A stretch of DNA of 64,000 bases from Algoriphagus locisalis (lineage in GTDB: Bacteria > Bacteroidota > Bacteroidia > Cytophagales > Cyclobacteriaceae). Under the pieces are notes generated by a model. It was given only the letters and a program-made list of their open reading frames with translations, ran no database searches and was not told the origin of the DNA. Numbering within the stretch: position 1 is the stretch's first letter; every line of letters begins with the position of its first letter. Shown here one piece after another: positions 25,971-34,530 of this stretch. Both the position numbers and the translations under genes were made by a program. The stretch spans positions 62,001 through 126,000 of the forward strand of contig NZ_FPBF01000009.1 in the NCBI RefSeq assembly GCF_900116615.1. Direction: 5' to 3'.

Positions 25971-27342
25971 ATTTTTCCAGCCTTCTATACAAGGATGCCC
26001 TGGTCAGACCAAGCTCCTTAGCTGCTTTTGAGATGTTTCCTCCATTTTTATCGATAGCTCGCTGAATGGTGGTTTTTTCCATATCATCCAGATTCAGGGT
26101 CACAGAAGTTGGGGCTTTATCTGAAGTTGGCTTGGCAGAAAGGAAAAAGAAATCCCTGGAATCCAACACATCGCCTTCAGCCATAATGATAGCGCGCTCG
26201 ATGGCGTGCTGAAGTTCACGGATATTGCCTGGCCAAGCGTAATGCTGCAAAAGATCCATCCCGGCGGAGGTAAATCCAGTGAAGTTCTTGCGGTATTTCT
26301 GACTGTAGCTTTTCAGGAAGTGGTTGGCCAAAATCGGAATGTCGTCCTGACGCTCACGAAGTGGAGGAAGGAAAATCTCCACCGTATTGATTCTGTAAAG
26401 TAAATCCTGGCGGAAGGAATTGTCTGAAATGCTGTCGTGAATAGGCATATTCGTAGCACAAATCAGGCGGATATCAACAGGGATAGCTTTATTTGTGCCT
26501 ATTCTGGTTACCTCTCTGCGTTGCAAAACTGTGAGCAATTTTGATTGAAGAGGCAGGGAAAGATTTCCGATTTCGTCCAGAAAGAGAGAGCCTTTATCCG
26601 CAATCTCAAATCTCCCTGCCCGATCGTCTTTGGCATCGGTAAACGCACCTTTTTTATGCCCAAAAAGTTCTGATTCGAATAAGGATTCGGTGATAGACCC
26701 CATATCTACTCCCACAAAAATCTCATCTTTTCGAAGTGATCTATCGTGAATAGCACGGGCTATTAACTCTTTCCCAGTACCATTTTCCCCTAAAATCAAC
26801 ACGTTTGCATCTGTCTGAGCTACTTTATCGATGATTGAGAAAATGTTCTTCATGGAAGCAGATTGACCGATGATATCGGTGTAAGGCTTCTTCATGTCCG
26901 ACTGCATCTGCTTTTGCTTCTTCTGCAGCTTATCGACTTCATTGTAGCTTTCTTTTAATCTGATAGCAGCAGAAAGTGTAGCTATCAATTTCTCATTTTG
27001 CCAAGGCTTAAGAATAAAATCTGTAGCCCCTTCTTTCAAAGCCTGCACAGCCATTTCTACATCTCCGAAAGCTGTGATCAGGATAACTACAGCCTTTGGA
27101 TCGATCTCTTTGATTTGCTTTAGCCAGTGAAAACCTTCCTTCCCGGAAGTGGTGTCCTCCCGGAAATTCATGTCCAGAAGGATCACATCGTAGTTATTAT
27201 TGTTGACCAAAAAAGGAATTCTACGAGGATCCTTTTCTATCATGACTTCTTTTGCATGCTTTTTCAAAAGCATTTTTGCGGCAAATAATAAGTCTTCGTT
27301 ATCATCGATGATAAGAATCTTGCCTAAATCTTGAGTTTCCAT
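25960..27342 (-). CDS. Sigma-54-dependent response regulator (NtrC/AtoC type)
   Basis: 460 residues from METQDLGKIL; a longer in-frame reading adds 19 unlikely residues. The receiver domain has acidic D13-D14, phospho-acceptor D57 (YDVILLDMNF) and K112. The AAA+ domain has Walker A GENGTGKE (185-192) and the sigma-54 contact loop GAFTDA (232-237, a variant of GAFTGA). It ends with a Fis-type helix-turn-helix (GNISKAAKELGLTRASLYRRL). It should activate sigma-54 promoters once phosphorylated by the coupled kinase. No target promoter was recognised in the window. Confidence 0.95.
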   Translation of the reverse strand: METQDLGKILIIDDNEDLLFAAKMLLKKHAKEVMIEKDPRRIPFLVNNNNYDVILLDMNFREDTTSGKEGFHWLKQIKEIDPKAVVILITAFGDVEMAVQALKEGATDFILKPWQNEKLIATLSAAIRLKESYNEVDKLQKKQKQMQSDMKKPYTDIIGQSASMKNIFSIIDKVAQTDANVLILGENGTGKELIARAIHDRSLRKDEIFVGVDMGSITESLFESELFGHKKGAFTDAKDDRAGRFEIADKGSLFLDEIGNLSLPLQSKLLTVLQRREVTRIGTNKAIPVDIRLICATNMPIHDSISDNSFRQDLLYRINTVEIFLPPLRERQDDIPILANHFLKSYSQKYRKNFTGFTSAGMDLLQHYAWPGNIRELQHAIERAIIMAEGDVLDSRDFFFLSAKPTSDKAPTSVTLNLDDMEKTTIQRAIDKNGGNISKAAKELGLTRASLYRRLEKYGL

Positions 27343-27494
27343 GGTTAATTGTTTGGTCTTACCTAGGGGAAAATGATGCCAACCCGAATATAAGCCCAAT
27401 AGCTAGGTTTTGCAGGTAAAAGTGTTCAAAAGTGTACGGTTTTATATTGAAATCGGACATTAAGTATTGGGTTTTCATCCCTAAGAGATTTTTG

Positions 27495-27502
27495 TACCTT
27501 TG
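27495..27502 (+). promoter_or_regulatory. -7 promoter element of the FKBP gene
   Basis: TACCTTTG exactly matches TAnnTTTG and lies 22 bases before the ATG. A TTTT rather than TTG stands near the expected -33 position. Confidence 0.55.
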
Positions 27503-27524
27503 TACTTTACTAAAACAAAAGACT

Positions 27525-27950
27525 ATGCAAGCTAAAAAAGGAGATGCAGTTCAAGTGCATTATACCGGTAAATTAGAAGATGGAAGCGTTTTTGACACAT
27601 CAGCAAACCGCGAGCCGTTAGGATTTACCTTAGGCGATGGAAATATGATTAAAGGTTTTGACACTGCAGTTGATGGAATGAACCTAGGCGACAAAGTGAC
27701 TGTGACTATCCCGGCGGCTGAGGCCTACGGCGAGCGCAGAGACGATATGATGATCGATGTGCCTATCGCACAAGTTCCAGCTGATATTAAGCCGGAGGTC
27801 GGAATGTCATTGACTCTTCAAGGAGGAAATGGCCAGCCGATGCCAGTTACGGTTGTTGGTGTAGATGCTGAAAAAATCACTTTGGACGCTAACCACCAGT
27901 TGGCTGGTAAGGATTTGATCTTCGATATTGAGTTGGTGAAAGTCAACTAA
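27525..27950 (+). CDS. SlyD-like FKBP-type peptidyl-prolyl isomerase
   Basis: 141 residues from MQAKKGDAVQVHYTG; the longer frame runs through the promoter and is rejected. The FKBP core (KLEDGSVFDTS, PLGFTLG, MIKGFDTAVDGM) is interrupted by the inserted flap domain (VPIAQVPADIKPEVGMSL and VDAEKITLDANHQLAGKDL), which in SlyD proteins binds unfolded clients. The His/Cys-rich metal tail of E. coli SlyD is absent. It acts as a cytosolic folding catalyst. It is a single-gene unit with its own promoter and terminator. Confidence 0.93.
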   Translation: MQAKKGDAVQVHYTGKLEDGSVFDTSANREPLGFTLGDGNMIKGFDTAVDGMNLGDKVTVTIPAAEAYGERRDDMMIDVPIAQVPADIKPEVGMSLTLQGGNGQPMPVTVVGVDAEKITLDANHQLAGKDLIFDIELVKVN

Positions 27951-27974
27951 TAAATTTCAATTAACTTGGATTTG

Positions 27975-28010
27975 AAAAGACCGTTTCAGAGAAGAAATGG
28001 TCTTTTTTAT
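27975..28010 (+). terminator. Rho-independent terminator after the FKBP gene
   Basis: The stem AAAAGACCGTTTC / GAAATGGTCTTTT (one G-T pair) encloses a 6-base loop and is followed by Ts. Confidence 0.8.
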
Positions 28011-28104
28011 GCTTTAAAAGCTGAGAACACGAAGGTTTTACAGAGAGTGTTCAGTATTCCAGCTTATCCAGAAGCAGTTAATCAAGAGTTTTAAAAAATC
28101 TAGA

Positions 28105-28935
28105 TTATCTCAATTCTTTTATCCACTTGGGGGGAGCATAAAGGCTAACTTTGTCCTTGGAGACTAGCGCCAATCTCTCTTGACCGATTTGAAGATAAGA
28201 TGTTGCTGAATCGGCTAGCTGAGCTATAGTTTGGATCTCATTACTTGATAGAGACATAGCCATCAAATTTTGACCATCGATCCAAAGTAGATGGTCGTTG
28301 TAATAGCATAATTTTTTAATCCCTTTTAGATCGACTTTACGCATCAAGTTTCCTTGGTTGTCAAAAATAAAAACCCCTGTTTCTGGAACATTCATAAAAA
28401 GCCGATTCTTAAATTCTCTTATTTCTGAGACGTTTAAGTCCTCCGATCCTAAAATCAAATTAAGTGGTTGAGACTGAATAATGAGATTCCTCAGATAGTC
28501 TAGAGATTTTAGAGTTAGATCTGACTCATCCCAAACCCAAACAATATTGTTATTTCCAAGTGTCGCAGCTTTTGCTAAGTTGATCTCAGCAAGAGAAAAT
28601 CCTTTTTCTGCTAATGGATTGAGAAATCGATCTAAGATCCTGTATTCCTGAAGATCAGCAGAAAAACTAAAAATATTTACGGTCCAGGCAGCTTCCAATT
28701 GACTCAGCCGTCCTTGTCTTGCGGGAGAAAATAAATTTAGTTGTTTACCATCAGCGCTGAACAGATAAATATCCCCAGAAATTGTACTGACAAACACTTG
28801 GTCTTTGGTGTCAAATGAAATTAGATCTAGGTTTTGAATTGAGATCTCCGCAATTGGGACCCCAAGTTTTTCCAGACTTTGTGCGGAAGCGAAAAGTGGC
28901 ACTAGGGATAGGACTAGAAGAAGTATTCGCTTCAT
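28105..28935 (-). CDS. Exported protein with propeller-like repeats, function unknown
   Basis: 276 residues with a signal peptide ending LFASAQ. The mature part has recurring short beta units of the kind FDTKDQVFVSTISGDIYLFSA, DNQGNLMRKVDLKG and YYNDHLLWIDGQNLMAM, which suggest a small beta-propeller or NHL/YWTD-like fold. No catalytic residues are evident. Its ATG overlaps the LpxH-like gene stop by four bases, so it is co-translated with a lipid A enzyme. A periplasmic role linked to the envelope is inference. Confidence 0.75.
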   Translation of the reverse strand: MKRILLLVLSLVPLFASAQSLEKLGVPIAEISIQNLDLISFDTKDQVFVSTISGDIYLFSADGKQLNLFSPARQGRLSQLEAAWTVNIFSFSADLQEYRILDRFLNPLAEKGFSLAEINLAKAATLGNNNIVWVWDESDLTLKSLDYLRNLIIQSQPLNLILGSEDLNVSEIREFKNRLFMNVPETGVFIFDNQGNLMRKVDLKGIKKLCYYNDHLLWIDGQNLMAMSLSSNEIQTIAQLADSATSYLQIGQERLALVSKDKVSLYAPPKWIKELR

Positions 28936-29708
28936 CCTTCAAAAGTGCTAAGCTTGGCATATTGACCGTCAAAAGTCAAAAATGTATTTTGGGTCACCCA
29001 TTCACCAAGATTGAAATAGGTGGAATTCGATCCTACTTCAAGTTCCAGTGGTAAATGCCTATGTCCGAAAATATAGTAATCATGATGCTTTTTAGCCTCA
29101 ATTTCCTTGCAATATGCCCAAAGCCATTCCCCATCTCCTAGAAAGCGGTTTTCATCTTTTTCAGTATTGGAAATACGGCTATGTCCTGACCAAGCTTTGG
29201 CGATTTTTATTCCCAGATCAGGATGCAGCCATCTGAAAAGCCATTTTGACACCGGGTTAGTGAAAACCTTTTTGAGCCTTTTATATGAATAATCACCAGG
29301 TCCCAGCCCGTCACCATGGCCCACTAAAATTGATTTTCCTTCTACTTTCAGTTCAATGGGATGCGTGTAAACTGGAATTCCTAACTCGATGGTGAAGTAG
29401 TCTTTCATCCATAGATCATGGTTTCCAGTAAAAAATATAATCGGAATACCACGTTCTCTGAGTTGGTGTATCTTGGAAATGAAAGGGATGAATCCTTTAG
29501 GAATCACTTGTCCATATTCAAACCAAAAATCAAAAATATCACCGACTAAAAGTACGGCAGCAGCATCATCTGCGACCGAATCAAGCCATTGGATAATGCG
29601 TTTTTCACGTACTTTACTTTCCGCATCGTTTGGCGCTCCAAGATGAAAATCTGAAGCGAAATAGAGTTTTTTTCCATTAAGTGGAAAATCCAACGGGGGT
29701 AATTGCAT
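28932..29708 (-). CDS. lpxH: UDP-2,3-diacylglucosamine diphosphatase, LpxH-like
   Basis: 258 residues of calcineurin-type metallophosphoesterase. Metal motifs are in order: D20-F-H22 (FASDFHLG), G-D-I-F-D (56-60), G-N-H-D (95-98), VGHGDG and FGHRHLP. The FDFWFEY context after the second motif and the size fit LpxH, which cleaves UDP-2,3-diacylglucosamine to lipid X in lipid A synthesis at the inner membrane. Related YbbF/LpxH-type enzymes are hard to separate by eye. It lies behind a terminator, downstream of ftsH. Confidence 0.85.
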   Translation of the reverse strand: MQLPPLDFPLNGKKLYFASDFHLGAPNDAESKVREKRIIQWLDSVADDAAAVLLVGDIFDFWFEYGQVIPKGFIPFISKIHQLRERGIPIIFFTGNHDLWMKDYFTIELGIPVYTHPIELKVEGKSILVGHGDGLGPGDYSYKRLKKVFTNPVSKWLFRWLHPDLGIKIAKAWSGHSRISNTEKDENRFLGDGEWLWAYCKEIEAKKHHDYYIFGHRHLPLELEVGSNSTYFNLGEWVTQNTFLTFDGQYAKLSTFEG

Positions 29709-29740
29709 GACTAAAGATAAACGGGCGGCAACAAAATAAA

Positions 29741-29765
29741 AAAAAGCCCCGATTGATTCGGGGCT
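29741..29765 (-). terminator. Rho-independent terminator after ftsH
   Basis: On the minus strand a stem AGCCCCGA / TCGGGGCT with a 5-base loop is followed by a long T-run (plus-strand As at 29731-29745). It separates ftsH from the lpxH-like gene. Confidence 0.82.
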
Positions 29766-29769
29766 AATA

Positions 29770-31842
29770 TTATATGATTCTATTATCTGAATTTGGCTCC
29801 GGGATTGGATCTACTAGCGGATCTGAAGATTCAGGATTATTCTCTTCGTCCTTAGAGATCAAATCTGGCTCCTTTGGCAAGTCCTTTTTATTGGTAAAGG
29901 CTTGATAAGTCGTTTCCTTGTCAAAAGGTCTCTTTCCGATCAGTCGCTCCAAATCAGCTTGGAAGAGAATCTCTTTTTCCAAAAGTTCCTTGGCCAAAAT
30001 GTCTAATTCCTTGATTCTATGGGTAAGCAACTCCTTAGTTCTATCATAAGCTGTCTGAATAAGTTTTCTAACTTCCTCATCAATCACTTCTGCAGTGGTT
30101 TCGGAGTAAGGTTTGGTCATTTTATAACCATCACCTTTGGAATCGTAGAAGGAAACATTCCCGATTTTATCGTTCATGCCGTAAACCGACACTATAGAGT
30201 AAGCTAACTTTGTCACTCGCTCTAAATCACTCAAAGCACCCGTAGAGATCTTTTTGAAGATGATTTCCTCAGCTGCACGTCCACCCAGCGTCATACACAT
30301 CTCATCCATCAGTTGCTCAGTCTGATATAAGAACTGCTCCTTAGGAAGATATTGGGCATAGCCTAAAGCAGCCACTCCACGAGGGACAATACTTACTTTG
30401 ACCAATGGGTCAGCATGCTCCAGGAACCAGCCCGCTACAGCGTGACCTGCTTCGTGGAAGGCAACAATTTTCTTTTCTTCAGGAGAAATGATTTTGTTTT
30501 TCTTCTCCAATCCACCGATCACTCTATCCACAGCATCTTGGAAATCCTGCATATCTACAGCAGTTTTATTTCTTCTCGCTGCGATCAATGCAGCTTCGTT
30601 ACAGACGTTTGCGATTTCAGCTCCGGCAAAACCTGGGGTCTGAGCCGCACATTTTTTAGGGTCCACATCATCAGCTGTTTTAATTGGCTTCAAGTGCACT
30701 TTGAAAATGGCTTCACGACCATTGATATCTGGCTTATCTATAGATATCTGTCTGTCAAAACGTCCTGGTCTGAGCAATGCGCTATCCAGTACATCAGGTC
30801 TGTTAGTAGCAGCGACTACGATTACTCCAGTATCGGTGCCAAATCCATCCATTTCCACAAGAAGGGAGTTAAGAGTATTCTCTCTTTCGTCGTTGGAGCC
30901 TGGCATCTGGCCTTTACCTCTAGATCTACCGATCGCATCGATCTCATCTATAAAGATGATACAAGGTGCTTTTTCCTTGGCTTGCTTAAACAAATCACGA
31001 ACTCGGGCAGCACCTACACCAACGAACATTTCCACGAAATCGGAGCCTGAAAGTGTAAAGAATGGGACTCCGGCTTCTCCTGCGACTGCTTTTGCAAGCA
31101 AGGTTTTACCAGTACCTGGAGGGCCTACCAGCAAAGCACCTTTAGGGATTTTGCCACCTAATTTGGTGAATTTGCCTGGGTTTTTCAGAAATTCTACGAT
31201 TTCCTGAACTTCCTCTTTAGCTTCATCGAGTCCTGCCACATTGTCAAAAGTGATTTTGACTTTGTTCTCCGCATCGAATAATTGAGCTTTAGATTTACCC
31301 ACATTGAATATCTGTCCTCCCGGCCCCGAAGGTCCTGCCATGCGGCGCATCATAAACCAGAAAAGGACAAATAACAGGATTAAAAATCCGAAGCTGCTGA
31401 AATAGCTTCCCCAGTTTTCCTCTGTGGCTACGGATAGTTCTATGCGATTTTCCTGCGGAACTTCCTCCTTTAGCGTATCAAAATCCTGTGCAAACTTATC
31501 TACTGATGCTACTTCAAAGGAATAATGCGGTCCTTGTGGGTTGAAAAAAGTAGAATTGGACTCCAACTCAGCTTTATACTTTTCAGTAGATAGCGCAGAA
31601 TTTTTTAGAGTGACATCTACACGCTCCATGTTTTTCACCATGGTTACTTTAGATACGTCTCCAGCCATATACATATCCTCAAATCTCTTTTGAGTAATAT
31701 CGACCTTAGAATTTCTATTCTGAATCACGGTAAGCCCTACCAAAACGGCAACAGCTGCAACAATCAGCCAAAGCTGGAAATTGGGTTTCTGAGGTGCCTT
31801 TGGGGTGAATTTTTTGTTTTTATTATTCTTTGTATCGCTCAT
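29770..31842 (-). CDS. ftsH: ATP-dependent membrane zinc metalloprotease FtsH
   Basis: 690 residues. Two membrane helices (22-41 and 149-166) frame a ~105-residue periplasmic domain. The AAA+ module has Walker A GPPGTGKT (240-247), Walker B CIIFIDEID (294-302) and the SRH region TNRPD to LLRPGRFDR. The protease domain has HEAGH (463-467) and the distal acidic zinc ligand in the LYQTEQLMDEM to GGRAAEE region. The acidic, Pro-rich tail is typical for Bacteroidota. It degrades misassembled membrane proteins and short-lived regulators, commonly including LpxC, which fits the nearby lipid A gene. It follows rsfS by 64 bases. Confidence 0.97.
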   Translation of the reverse strand: MSDTKNNKNKKFTPKAPQKPNFQLWLIVAAVAVLVGLTVIQNRNSKVDITQKRFEDMYMAGDVSKVTMVKNMERVDVTLKNSALSTEKYKAELESNSTFFNPQGPHYSFEVASVDKFAQDFDTLKEEVPQENRIELSVATEENWGSYFSSFGFLILLFVLFWFMMRRMAGPSGPGGQIFNVGKSKAQLFDAENKVKITFDNVAGLDEAKEEVQEIVEFLKNPGKFTKLGGKIPKGALLVGPPGTGKTLLAKAVAGEAGVPFFTLSGSDFVEMFVGVGAARVRDLFKQAKEKAPCIIFIDEIDAIGRSRGKGQMPGSNDERENTLNSLLVEMDGFGTDTGVIVVAATNRPDVLDSALLRPGRFDRQISIDKPDINGREAIFKVHLKPIKTADDVDPKKCAAQTPGFAGAEIANVCNEAALIAARRNKTAVDMQDFQDAVDRVIGGLEKKNKIISPEEKKIVAFHEAGHAVAGWFLEHADPLVKVSIVPRGVAALGYAQYLPKEQFLYQTEQLMDEMCMTLGGRAAEEIIFKKISTGALSDLERVTKLAYSIVSVYGMNDKIGNVSFYDSKGDGYKMTKPYSETTAEVIDEEVRKLIQTAYDRTKELLTHRIKELDILAKELLEKEILFQADLERLIGKRPFDKETTYQAFTNKKDLPKEPDLISKDEENNPESSDPLVDPIPEPNSDNRII

Positions 31843-31906
31843 TTCTTAGTACGGTAATTTCATAAACTTAAGGTAAACGGAGGGGTTTTCTGAAAGTTTT
31901 TGGTTT

Positions 31907-32254
31907 TTATCCAATCCGGGTGACTTTAGCATCTCCCCAAAGGTCTTCTAAACCATAGAATGATCTCTTATCTTTAAGGAAAATATGTGCCACAACGTTC
32001 ACATAATCTACCAAGATCCACTGACGGCTACTTTTCCCTTCACTTTTCCATGGATTCCCCTGACCTATTTTTATCACTTCCTCTTCTATTGAATCCGCAA
32101 TGGCGTCTAGCTGCGAATCAGAATTTCCTGAGCATATAACAAAAAAATCTGTCACCGTGTTTTTAATATTCCTTAGATCCATCAAAACAATGTCAGAAGC
32201 CTTTTTTTCCTCCATTCCTTTAATGATTACTTTGCTCAGCTCCTCTGCTGTCAT
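31907..32254 (-). CDS. rsfS: Ribosomal silencing factor RsfS
   Basis: 115 residues from MTAEELSKVI; a TTG three codons earlier is less likely. The Iojap/RsfS pattern is clear: KKASDIVLMDLRNI, TDFFVICSGNSDSQLDAIA, then WILVDYVNVVAHIFLKD and YGLEDLWGDA. RsfS binds ribosomal protein L14 and blocks subunit joining during starvation. It is divergent from birA and heads the rsfS-ftsH unit. Confidence 0.96.
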   Translation of the reverse strand: MTAEELSKVIIKGMEEKKASDIVLMDLRNIKNTVTDFFVICSGNSDSQLDAIADSIEEEVIKIGQGNPWKSEGKSSRQWILVDYVNVVAHIFLKDKRSFYGLEDLWGDAKVTRIG

Positions 32255-32315
32255 ATTATTCAATTAATTTTGCAATCTCGTATATAAACATCCTTTTTAG
32301 ACGAATTCAAAATTT

Positions 32316-33074
32316 ATGTATAAAATTCTTGCCAATACGATTTTTTTAGGGAAAGATGTTCATTTCCTGCCAGAGTGTCACTCCACAAATGACACTGCGC
32401 TCAATTTGGTCAGAACGGGACAGGCGGGAGAAGGCAGTGTCGTAATATGCAATCATCAGACTCAGGGCAAGGGGCAACGGGGGAATGTTTGGAGTTCTCA
32501 AGCGGGTATGAACTTGACATTTTCTTTGGTTTTAAGGCCTGATTTTATGGACATTTCAGAGCAGTTTTTTTTGAATATGGCTGTTTCAAATAGCATCAGG
32601 CAGTTACTTCAAGACTATCTGCCTACTTTACAGGTAAAATGGCCTAATGACTTGATTGTTCCTGGCTATGGAAAAATTGGTGGAGTTTTGATTGAAAATA
32701 CTTTTTCGGGAAAAGAATGGGAGTTTGCAGTCGTTGGTATTGGCTTGAATATTAATCAAGTAGCTTTTGAAGCTGGAAATGCTGCTTCGGTAAAAGCCAT
32801 AACAGGAAGTGAAATTAATTTGCAGGAATTATTCCGGCTTTTGATTACCCAATTGGAGCAAGGTTATATTCAGTTGAAAAAAGGAAGATGGAAAGAAATC
32901 AAGGCAGAATACTTAAACCGCCTCTATAGAAATCAAATTTGGGCTAACTATTCAGCAAATGGAGAACAATTTTCTGCGAAAATAGTTGGGGTTACCACGG
33001 AGGGGAAACTGGAAATGGAGTTGGAAAATGGAGATTTAATAGTTTTTGGGTTGAAGGAGGTTGTCTTTCAATAG
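32316..33074 (+). CDS. birA: Biotin-[acetyl-CoA-carboxylase] ligase
   Basis: 252 residues. The catalytic domain shows the biotinyl-AMP loop QGKGQRGNVW (50-59), KWPNDLIV (108-115) with the catalytic Lys, GKIGGVLIE and VVGIGLNIN. An SH3-like C-terminal domain follows. There is no N-terminal helix-turn-helix, so this is a mono-functional ligase without the repressor role of E. coli BirA. It attaches biotin to the biotin carboxyl carrier protein. Confidence 0.95.
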   Translation: MYKILANTIFLGKDVHFLPECHSTNDTALNLVRTGQAGEGSVVICNHQTQGKGQRGNVWSSQAGMNLTFSLVLRPDFMDISEQFFLNMAVSNSIRQLLQDYLPTLQVKWPNDLIVPGYGKIGGVLIENTFSGKEWEFAVVGIGLNINQVAFEAGNAASVKAITGSEINLQELFRLLITQLEQGYIQLKKGRWKEIKAEYLNRLYRNQIWANYSANGEQFSAKIVGVTTEGKLEMELENGDLIVFGLKEVVFQ

Positions 33075-33108
33075 TCACTTACGATTTTAGATTCCAAATT
33101 TTAAGCGG

Positions 33109-33116
33109 TACCTTTG
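33109..33116 (+). promoter_or_regulatory. -7 promoter element of ahcY
   Basis: TACCTTTG is an exact TAnnTTTG match 41 bases before the ahcY ATG, in the short gap after birA. A TTT-type -33 lies about 20 bases upstream. It argues that ahcY is transcribed separately from birA. Confidence 0.5.
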
Positions 33117-33157
33117 TGCAGGTTTTTAGTGAAATTAATACGTTAACTATCAATAAT

Positions 33158-34477
33158 ATGTCAGAAATTAAATCTGAAAAGTTCGTTCAATACAAGGTAA
33201 AAGATATTTCCTTGGCAGAGTATGGAAGAAAAGAAATAAAACTTGCAGAAGCTGAAATGCCAGGTTTGATGGCTTTGCGTGAAGAGTTTGGTGCTTCACA
33301 GCCTTTGAAAGGTGCGAGAATCGCAGGATGTCTTCACATGACTATCCAAACTGCTGTTTTGATCGAGACTCTAGTAGCTCTTGGAGCAGAAGTGACTTGG
33401 TCATCTTGTAATATTTTTTCTACTCAGGATCATGCTGCTGCTGCTATAGCTGCTGCAGGTATTTCAGTTTATGCATGGAAAGGATTGAATGAGAAAGATT
33501 TCGATTGGTGCATCGAGCAGACCTTATTTTTCGGAGAAGACCGTAAGCCATTGAATATGATCTTGGATGATGGTGGTGACTTGACCAATATGGTTTTGGA
33601 TCAGTATCCTGAGTTGGTAGCTGGTATCAAGGGTCTTTCTGAAGAAACTACTACTGGTGTTCATAGACTTTATGAGCGAATGAAGAATGGTACGCTTCCA
33701 ATGCCTGCTATCAATGTCAATGATTCAGTAACCAAGTCTAAGTTTGATAACAAATACGGATGTAAAGAATCGTTGGTAGATGCGATCAGAAGAGCAACCG
33801 ACGTGATGATGGCTGGTAAAGTAGCAGTAGTAGGTGGATATGGTGACGTTGGGAAAGGTTCCGCTGCATCCCTTAGAGGGGCAGGAGCTCGGGTAATCGT
33901 AACGGAAATCGACCCTATCTGTGCACTTCAGGCTGCTATGGATGGCTTTGCTGTGAAGAAAATGGCAGATGCTGTCAAAGAAGCAGATATAGTAGTGACT
34001 GCTACTGGAAATAAGAATATCATCACTGAAGAGCATTTCAGAGCGATGAGAGATAAGACAATCGTGTGTAACATCGGTCACTTCGATAATGAAATCGATA
34101 TGGCTTGGTTAAACGGAACTTATGGTGACACGAAAGTCGAGATCAAGCCACAAGTCGATCTCTATACTATAGAAGGTAAGGAAATCATCGTATTGGCTGA
34201 AGGTCGTTTAGTAAACCTTGGTTGTGCAACAGGTCACCCTTCTTTCGTAATGTCAAATTCATTCACAAACCAAACTTTGGCTCAACTTGAGCTTTGGAAT
34301 AATTCTGGTGACTACAAGCCGGGAGTCTATGTGTTGCCAAAGCATTTGGATGAAAAAGTAGCTGCTTTGCACCTGGCTAAATTGGGTGTTGATCTGGAAG
34401 TTCTTTCTCAGGACCAAGCGGAGTATATCGGCGTAACTGTGGAAGGTCCATTCAAGCCTGACTATTACAGATATTAA
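33158..34477 (+). CDS. ahcY: Adenosylhomocysteinase (S-adenosyl-L-homocysteine hydrolase)
   Basis: 439 residues from MSEIKSEKF; the longer GTG reading begins inside the promoter. The substrate domain has AGCLHMTIQTAVLIETL, WSSCNIFSTQDHAAAAI and ILDDGGDLTN. The NAD-binding domain has GYGDVGKGSAASLRG. The conserved C-terminus ends FKPDYYRY. It reversibly splits S-adenosylhomocysteine into adenosine and homocysteine, keeping methylation going. No SAH riboswitch is visible in the 80 bases upstream. Confidence 0.98.
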   Translation: MSEIKSEKFVQYKVKDISLAEYGRKEIKLAEAEMPGLMALREEFGASQPLKGARIAGCLHMTIQTAVLIETLVALGAEVTWSSCNIFSTQDHAAAAIAAAGISVYAWKGLNEKDFDWCIEQTLFFGEDRKPLNMILDDGGDLTNMVLDQYPELVAGIKGLSEETTTGVHRLYERMKNGTLPMPAINVNDSVTKSKFDNKYGCKESLVDAIRRATDVMMAGKVAVVGGYGDVGKGSAASLRGAGARVIVTEIDPICALQAAMDGFAVKKMADAVKEADIVVTATGNKNIITEEHFRAMRDKTIVCNIGHFDNEIDMAWLNGTYGDTKVEIKPQVDLYTIEGKEIIVLAEGRLVNLGCATGHPSFVMSNSFTNQTLAQLELWNNSGDYKPGVYVLPKHLDEKVAALHLAKLGVDLEVLSQDQAEYIGVTVEGPFKPDYYRY

Positions 34478-34499
34478 TAGGACTGCAAGTTAAAATAAT

Positions 34500-34526
34500 A
34501 GCCCCGGTGAAAATCGGGGCTTTTTT
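34500..34526 (+). terminator. Rho-independent terminator after ahcY
   Basis: The stem AGCCCCG / CGGGGCT with an 8-base loop is followed by TTTTTT. Confidence 0.82.
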
Positions 34527-34530
34527 GCGT

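Noticed and set aside
27342..27399. Extended N-terminus of the sigma-54 response regulator
   Set aside because: The additional 19 residues do not fit a receiver domain, and METQDLGKIL is a standard receiver start.
30415..31050. Plus-strand ORF of 211 codons opposite ftsH
   Set aside because: It is antisense to a highly conserved gene, Ser/Phe-rich with no family pattern.
33075..33157. SAH riboswitch upstream of ahcY
   Set aside because: The interval is short, holds a promoter element and shows no pseudoknot-like pairing.
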